From CAMTUH01 sp947084935 (lineage in GTDB: Bacteria; Pseudomonadota; Gammaproteobacteria; Coxiellales; Coxiellaceae), in NCBI GenBank assembly GCA_947084935.1, contig CAMTUH010000003.1, forward strand, positions 136,568-200,567: DNA of 64,000 nt, given 5' to 3'. Positions within the stretch are counted from its first letter, which is position 1. Every line of letters starts with the position of its first letter. The notes beneath the pieces are model-generated. The model was not told where the DNA came from. It saw nothing but the letters and a program-made list of their open reading frames with translations, and did not search any database. The translations under genes were made by a program, and so were the position numbers. Below are positions 59,265 to 64,000 of the stretch, piece by piece.

Positions 59265-61466
59265 ATGTCGCGTGATTGGAACTGGGTTGACAAAGCGGAA
59301 CAGATACGCCGTGAGGAATTAAGAAAAGCTCAGATTCAAGAAGTTTATCGTGCTTGGCTCAAGAGCTTACATTTGCCCGTCCTGTCTTATCAGGCTGGAC
59401 CATCGCTTTTTGAAATGGATGTTCTGTTTGAGGGGCGAGCTCGAGCTATCGCTCCTAAAAGATCCAGTCAACTAGCCGTGCTCAGCACGAGCACTGCTTC
59501 ATCTTCAAACGCCCTCGTGGAACAAGAGGAGACACGTTCAGGAAGTGTTTTCGCGATGGTTGCCGTTCCACCTCAGTTGGTTGAGGCCGCCAGACAAGAG
59601 CAATCGGTCGTCCACGAGGAGGCTGCGCGCAAAGCTATAGATAACGGTAATTTAAAAGACTTGAAAGAAAGCTTGGGGGGTGAACTCTTTTCTCTCTTTC
59701 AAGAATTTTCACGGGAACGCGATGACATTCATTCGGAATGGATCATCGTTGTATGCAAATTACATGTGTTGGGAGTACAGGACCAAATTTTACGAAAATT
59801 CGTGCAAGCAGAGCACGATGAAGGGTGGGACGCAGCCTCGGCAGAATTGAGAGAGGAACAAGCCGAAAAGCTTCAAGACCAATTGATTAGGGGGTTGGAA
59901 GGTGCTAAGGGCGATATTGAACAAGTCATTAAACAATGGACCATTCCAGAGAGCTTAACAAAACTCACGGCAGCATTTCTTAAAAAGCGGTTTAGTAAGG
60001 AAATTTATGAAGCCAGCATGCGGAAAGTCCAAAGAATGGATGCGTTGGTGGAAAATTTATCCGTCAAAAAAAATCAACTCGAGCAATCCCAAAAACGCCT
60101 CGAGCAACAAGAAAAAGGGTTGAATGCGCGGTTTATTATTAAGTCTATCGAAATTGAACAATCTATTAGTAAACTATTGATTACTCAATGCAAGTTACAC
60201 GCTCTGGGGGTTAAGCTGGGGACTTTATTAGAAGTGTCTAGGTATATAATGGCTAAAACTTTGAACGTGACGCAAGCTGAAAACCTTAGAGATAACCTCA
60301 TCGCTGCGTTTGAAGAGGCTCAAGTCAATATCGAAAACCTCATTGAGGAATGGGGTATTTCAGAATCCAGCAAACCGATGGTGAGCGAACTTCTCACTGC
60401 ACTTTTCGAGAACGAAAAGGATCTGGCAAGTAGTCTGAATAATCTTATTCAGTTTTCTCAATTACTTGAGAAATCGAGGCAGAAACGCGACAAGGAGCAA
60501 ACAAAACTTGATCGCCTGAGTGCGCGAAAAAACGAATCGAATAACGTGGACGATAACTCCTCCCACACAGAGGTGGTTCCGAGGCGGCCAACGAACCTTG
60601 ATTTAGTCCTACGATCCGATCAAAGGAAAATTGAAGACAGTGGGAATAAAGTGCTTGCCGATATTCGAGCGATTAATCAGCGGCTTCAATTGTTTGACTG
60701 TGCGTACAATAAATTTATGAAAGATGAGGCAACAGAAGAGGGGATGGTCGCTTGCCTAGAGAAAATGCAAGAGTTATTAAGGCAGGGGCATTTGCCATCG
60801 AGAGCGTGTTTAGAAGATCTGGCGAAAATTAACGAAAGTCCAACCGTTACAGGAGAACTGCGGTATTGGCAAGTTCTTGAGACGCTATTCGGCTACTTAC
60901 CGAGCTCAACGGATTACGTGTCTGTATTTTGTAAAACGATCCAGAGGTATTGTAAAGAGACAATAGAAAAATTATCCGGATTTCCTTATCTGCCGCCGTT
61001 CCTCTTGAATCTGGCGGGGGGCCTCTTCTTTACTGGCGTTAACATAGTGATCAAACAGGAGCGTCGAAGCGATCTTGTCGACTGCATTAAACTGATCATA
61101 GAAGCGGATAAGGATATCGACCAACTATTGAGTGATTATCTTTCCATGAAAAGAAAGAATGCTTCTAGAGGATTGCTGGGAGGATCGCGTTTATTTGATG
61201 AGAGTGTATCCAATATCAATTCTCTGGTTGAGGGAGGTAGTATTTTGGCGGTGAAAGAAGAACCCAAGAAAGAAGAACCCCAAAATGGGCAACGATTTTT
61301 AGGCTCGTCGCAGCAGCAGCAACCCAGTTTGGAAGAAGGAGCGGATGACGAAGGAGACGAACAAAAAGAAGGAGACGAACAAAAAAGATTATTACACACG
61401 AATTGGTCTGGTTATGGGTCCATACAGCAGAACGTACGGCAGAACGTACGGCAGAACGGTAGATAA
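59265..61466 (+). CDS. Large coiled-coil protein with internal duplication, candidate effector
   Basis: 733-aa soluble protein with no signal peptide. Two similar blocks of ~120 residues are visible. Block 1 (about 161-280) has CKLHVLGVQ ... AEKLQDQLIRGLEGAKGDIEQVIKQWTIPES; block 2 (about 306-420) has CKLHALGVK ... AENLRDNLIAAFEEAQVNIENLIEEWGISES. Each ends in a charged coiled coil (KNQLEQSQKRLEQQEKG; RQKRDKEQTKLDRLSARKN). The C-terminal tail holds tiny repeats (GDEQKEGDEQK, QNVRQNVRQN). A good ribosome site precedes the ATG. It is followed after 23 bp by a J-domain gene, probably co-transcribed. No known family recognised. Confidence 0.75.
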   Translation: MSRDWNWVDKAEQIRREELRKAQIQEVYRAWLKSLHLPVLSYQAGPSLFEMDVLFEGRARAIAPKRSSQLAVLSTSTASSSNALVEQEETRSGSVFAMVAVPPQLVEAARQEQSVVHEEAARKAIDNGNLKDLKESLGGELFSLFQEFSRERDDIHSEWIIVVCKLHVLGVQDQILRKFVQAEHDEGWDAASAELREEQAEKLQDQLIRGLEGAKGDIEQVIKQWTIPESLTKLTAAFLKKRFSKEIYEASMRKVQRMDALVENLSVKKNQLEQSQKRLEQQEKGLNARFIIKSIEIEQSISKLLITQCKLHALGVKLGTLLEVSRYIMAKTLNVTQAENLRDNLIAAFEEAQVNIENLIEEWGISESSKPMVSELLTALFENEKDLASSLNNLIQFSQLLEKSRQKRDKEQTKLDRLSARKNESNNVDDNSSHTEVVPRRPTNLDLVLRSDQRKIEDSGNKVLADIRAINQRLQLFDCAYNKFMKDEATEEGMVACLEKMQELLRQGHLPSRACLEDLAKINESPTVTGELRYWQVLETLFGYLPSSTDYVSVFCKTIQRYCKETIEKLSGFPYLPPFLLNLAGGLFFTGVNIVIKQERRSDLVDCIKLIIEADKDIDQLLSDYLSMKRKNASRGLLGGSRLFDESVSNINSLVEGGSILAVKEEPKKEEPQNGQRFLGSSQQQQPSLEEGADDEGDEQKEGDEQKRLLHTNWSGYGSIQQNVRQNVRQNGR

Positions 61467-61489
61467 ACATTGCTTGAGGAGGGATTATC

Positions 61490-62662
61490 ATGAGTCGTCG
61501 TACCAATCATGAAATTTTGGGTGTTTCCGAAAACGCCCCTAACGAAGAAATTATAAAAGCCTATCGAGCATTAGCACTACGTGAGCACCCCGACAAAAAA
61601 GGCAATACACCTGAATCTAATGAGAAATTTAAAGAAATCCAAAGTGCCTATGAAGCATTAACGAAGCGTCAAGAGCAAAATGCAGTTGACGTTCAACAGG
61701 ACAACGGGGGCTTATTTTCGGACGAGTCATTCCGTAAGCTGCTGTTTGGAGCAGATGGAAATGCAGCTGACGTAAAGGAGCTATTGGAAGAATATTATGT
61801 TTCTTATAAGTCAAGTAGCTGGGTAAAGGCGGAATTCAAATTGGGTGTTGGTAGTGAGGTTCCAGAGGATGTCCTTCAGCTATTATTTATTCTTGGAAAA
61901 ATCAACGGAAGACGCTTTTTGACTATTCCTCTTAAGCATTCTGTTGCGGCATTTTCTTTAGAGAGTGATAGTCTGTGGGGCGATATTTGTCGGCATATGG
62001 TTGCGTGCGCTCAAAAGTTTCTGAAGAGTCCTCGAACAGAGGAGGACCTTAAAGTTTTATTCGATCAGCTGGATTTTATTGTAAAAATGTTTTTAGAGGA
62101 TCAAGCTCAGATTTTTGATCGGATCAATCGACTTTTTATTATTCCAATGAAGAATAAAATAGAGGCGCTGGGTCGACAGAAGGATCTAGAATCTAAAACA
62201 AAAACGGAACAAATGAACACCGTTTTGACGGAAGTTAAAAACAGTGTGAGCGCGCAAACAAAGGTCTGGTTTAATCTGTTGAATATAGAAGAGCCTATTA
62301 TTTCTTCACAAAAAAAAGATTTAGAAGAAGCAAAACAAGACCGACAAAACCAATTTGAGGATTTTGTTCGGGAAAATGGTCGAGCGATGTTGTTAGGGGT
62401 GGTTGGGAAAATTTCAAAATTCAAAGATGAAGATGCTATCGCTAAAAAACGGAATAGGATTAAAGCGGATTTGAAGCACATATTATGTGTTTTTTTGAAG
62501 TACATTACCTTTACAATTGCTCCCCATGCTTCTCTGTGGGTTAAGAATGGCGTTGACAATCTATCGCATTCTCAGAGGGTGTTATCAAAAAGCCGTAATG
62601 AGTTGGAAAAGGCCTCCGATGAGTTGGAACAACCTCCTTCTGGGGTCGCGCCAGCCGCCTGA
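61490..62662 (+). CDS. J-domain protein, candidate effector
   Basis: 390-aa protein whose first ~65 residues form a DnaJ domain (NHEILGVSENAPNEEIIKAY ... REHPDKKGNTPESNEKFKEI) with the HPD triad at 33-35 needed to stimulate Hsp70. The rest shows no Gly/Phe region or zinc fingers of DnaJ; it is mostly helical, with a hydrophobic stretch near 330-350 (LKHILCVFLKYITFTIAPHA) and a Glu-rich C-terminus (NELEKASDELEQPPSGVAPA). It has its own ribosome site (GAGGAGGG). Secretion into a host to recruit Hsp70 is possible; a bacterial co-chaperone role is the alternative. Confidence 0.82.
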   Translation: MSRRTNHEILGVSENAPNEEIIKAYRALALREHPDKKGNTPESNEKFKEIQSAYEALTKRQEQNAVDVQQDNGGLFSDESFRKLLFGADGNAADVKELLEEYYVSYKSSSWVKAEFKLGVGSEVPEDVLQLLFILGKINGRRFLTIPLKHSVAAFSLESDSLWGDICRHMVACAQKFLKSPRTEEDLKVLFDQLDFIVKMFLEDQAQIFDRINRLFIIPMKNKIEALGRQKDLESKTKTEQMNTVLTEVKNSVSAQTKVWFNLLNIEEPIISSQKKDLEEAKQDRQNQFEDFVRENGRAMLLGVVGKISKFKDEDAIAKKRNRIKADLKHILCVFLKYITFTIAPHASLWVKNGVDNLSHSQRVLSKSRNELEKASDELEQPPSGVAPAA

Positions 62663-62723
62663 TGGAATTTGAAATTCCATCGGATGTGTATTAGATTATT
62701 GATTTGTCTTCAAGGAAGAGCCC

Positions 62724-63854
62724 ATGTCACTAATCAGATGGATTGTCTGCGTTCTCTTTTTTATTCCTTGCGCTACATTGGCGTGCACGGATATTCGGGT
62801 GACGGCCCAAGATGGGACGATCCTCGTTGCCCGAAGTTTAGAATTCGCCCTGAATTTCCACTCCAATTTACGCACTTCGCCGCGAGGCCGAGTTTTTAAA
62901 GTTATTGCGCCGGATGGCAAACCCAGCCTCTCGTGGACGACCAAATACGGCTACGTGGGGTTAGACGGGTTGGGTCTCGATATCATCATGGATGGCATGA
63001 ACGAAGAAGGCCTGACTTTCGAAGAACTGCTGTTTCCCGGTTATGCACAGTACGCGTCAATTACTCCTGAAAACGAAAAACAGGCCTTGCCTTATCTTGC
63101 TTTTGGCGATTGGATTTTGGGGAATTTCAAAACCGTCGATGAAGTTCGACAAGCGCTGTCAACCGTTTCTTTGTACGTAAATAAAATTCCCAGTTTGGGC
63201 GACACGACTTTCCCCTTGCACTATGCCATGACGGATGCGTCGGGGAAGTCCATCGTGGTGGAGTACGTGAAGGGTCAAATGCATGTTTACGACAACACGC
63301 TCGGCGTGATGACGAATTCACCTTCGTACGATTGGCAGACCACCAACATCCTCAATTACACGCGTTTATCGCCATTGAATCCGCCAACGGTGAAAGCACA
63401 AGGAATTATTTACGCCGTGACCGGTCAGGGTTATGGGATGATTGGCCTGCCGGGTGACATCAGTCCGCCGTCGCGGTTTGTAAAGAGCTCAGTGCTATTG
63501 AACGTTGCCATTCCCGCTCCGGATGCGGCTGGGGCGCTTAATTTAGCCGAACACATCATGAATAACGTCGATGTATTGCGTGGCGAAGCGCGTGAACCAC
63601 AGAGTGGTGATTACGTTGATGACATCACGCAGTGGGTTGTTTTTAAAGACATCACCCACAAAGTATTCTACTTCCGCACTTATGGCGATATGAATGTGCG
63701 CGCCGTTTCTTTGTCGAAATTAAATTTGGCAAAAGACGCGCCGCGCTTGAAAATGCCCATCGCCCGCCCGGCCCAAATCCAAGATCTAACGGATGAGTTC
63801 TTAAAAACAGGGGCCCCTCCCCTTGCCCCTAAACAAAAGGAGGGAGGAGTCTGA
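62724..63854 (+). CDS. Secreted linear amide C-N hydrolase (choloylglycine hydrolase / penicillin V acylase family)
   Basis: 376-aa Ntn-hydrolase. The signal peptide (MSLIRWIVCVLFFIPCATLA) ends directly before Cys21, which becomes the N-terminal catalytic nucleophile (CTDIRVTAQDGTILVARSLEF). Further family residues are in GLGLDIIMDGMNEEGLTFEELLFPGY, FPLHYAMTDASGKSIVVEYV and MTNSPSYDWQTTNI. Homologues act on bile salts, penicillin V or N-acyl homoserine lactones; the substrate here cannot be told. The C-terminus is Pro/Lys-rich. A ribosome site is weak (AAGGAAGAGCCC). Confidence 0.9.
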   Translation: MSLIRWIVCVLFFIPCATLACTDIRVTAQDGTILVARSLEFALNFHSNLRTSPRGRVFKVIAPDGKPSLSWTTKYGYVGLDGLGLDIIMDGMNEEGLTFEELLFPGYAQYASITPENEKQALPYLAFGDWILGNFKTVDEVRQALSTVSLYVNKIPSLGDTTFPLHYAMTDASGKSIVVEYVKGQMHVYDNTLGVMTNSPSYDWQTTNILNYTRLSPLNPPTVKAQGIIYAVTGQGYGMIGLPGDISPPSRFVKSSVLLNVAIPAPDAAGALNLAEHIMNNVDVLRGEAREPQSGDYVDDITQWVVFKDITHKVFYFRTYGDMNVRAVSLSKLNLAKDAPRLKMPIARPAQIQDLTDEFLKTGAPPLAPKQKEGGV

Positions 63855-63903
63855 GTTTTGGGTGTTATAAAGCGCAAATAAAGCGCAGGGCGAAGCGGAA
63901 CTC

Positions 63904-63924
63904 GCATGAAGCAAAGCTTCATGC
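63904..63924. repeat. Hairpin in a palindromic region at the window end
   Basis: GCATGAAGC-aaa-GCTTCATGC, perfect 9-bp stem, within 63855-64000, a stretch rich in GCG/CGC short palindromes (GCGCAGGGCGAAGC, GCTTGCAAGC). No gene visible up to the window edge. Confidence 0.7.
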
Positions 63925-64000
63925 CCGCTGAGCGCCCGAGCCAACGATGGCGAGGGCAGCTTGCAAGCGAAGCATGGAATGCGTAGCGCCGCAAGGGCCA

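Overview
The window reads as a chromosomal segment of a gammaproteobacterium, most likely a Coxiella- or Legionella-related (Legionellales) intracellular bacterium. This is inferred from four things: the lolB / tRNA-Gln / prs / rplY / pth / ychF / tRNA-Met block, the tkt-gap-pgk-pyk cluster followed by kup, the many dispersed palindromic repeats, and several genes with the look of type IV secretion effectors (a eukaryotic-like kinase, a J-domain protein, a coiled-coil protein). No secretion-system genes are present, so the effector reading rests on protein features and one candidate promoter box.

Layout. 0-8 kb: edge-truncated epmB, then a peptide ABC transporter operon with a membrane-anchored binding protein, ending in a 3-hydroxyisobutyryl-CoA-hydrolase-like gene. 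8-13.5 kb: housekeeping block on the minus strand (tRNA-Met, ychF, pth, rplY, prs, tRNA-Gln) with a Fic gene wedged between rplY and prs. 13.5-18.1 kb: accessory insert (alpha/beta hydrolase, PDDEXK nuclease, remnant of a dehydrogenase gene, decayed toxin-antitoxin pair, DUF4143-type ATPase) where ispE would be expected beside lolB. 18-30.6 kb: lolB, a pterin cluster (pteridine reductase, MidA-like methyltransferase, PTPS-like enzyme) running into cca, then psd, sodC, epmA-efp, priA, a double beta-barrel protein and pdxB. 30.7-41 kb: a TolC/MacA/MacB-type exporter operon, a KimA-like permease, a thioesterase, polA. 41-49 kb: glmS and the tkt-gap-pgk-pyk cluster. 49-56.6 kb: accessory region with an IS3-family (IS407-group) insertion, decayed and intact copies of an unknown gene family, kup, a Ser/Thr kinase and a two-gene peptide-modification locus. 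56.7-64 kb: polysaccharide deacetylase, arginase-family enzyme, bcp, a coiled-coil/J-domain gene pair and a secreted Ntn-type acylase.

The main discovery is at 55.6-56.7 kb: a methyltransferase of the borosin (OphMA/SonM) alpha-N-methyltransferase type, preceded by a 46-codon gene that encodes a leader-like peptide ending in AFVVVVS. Together they look like a split borosin RiPP system. A second result is a pair of ~140-bp intergenic elements (13.3 and 25.2 kb) that share connector motifs but have different, compensating stems, as a structured RNA or hairpin-dependent element would. Four further intergenic repeats also carry locus-specific inverted arms. One of the matched elements puts the epmA start codon inside a long stem.

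Functionally the window holds all three parts of EF-P beta-lysylation (EpmB, EpmA, EF-P), two kinds of potassium uptake system, lower glycolysis plus transketolase, and envelope functions (LolB, Psd, GlmS, exporter). Both tRNA genes lack an encoded 3' CCA, which fits with the CCA-adding enzyme in the same window.
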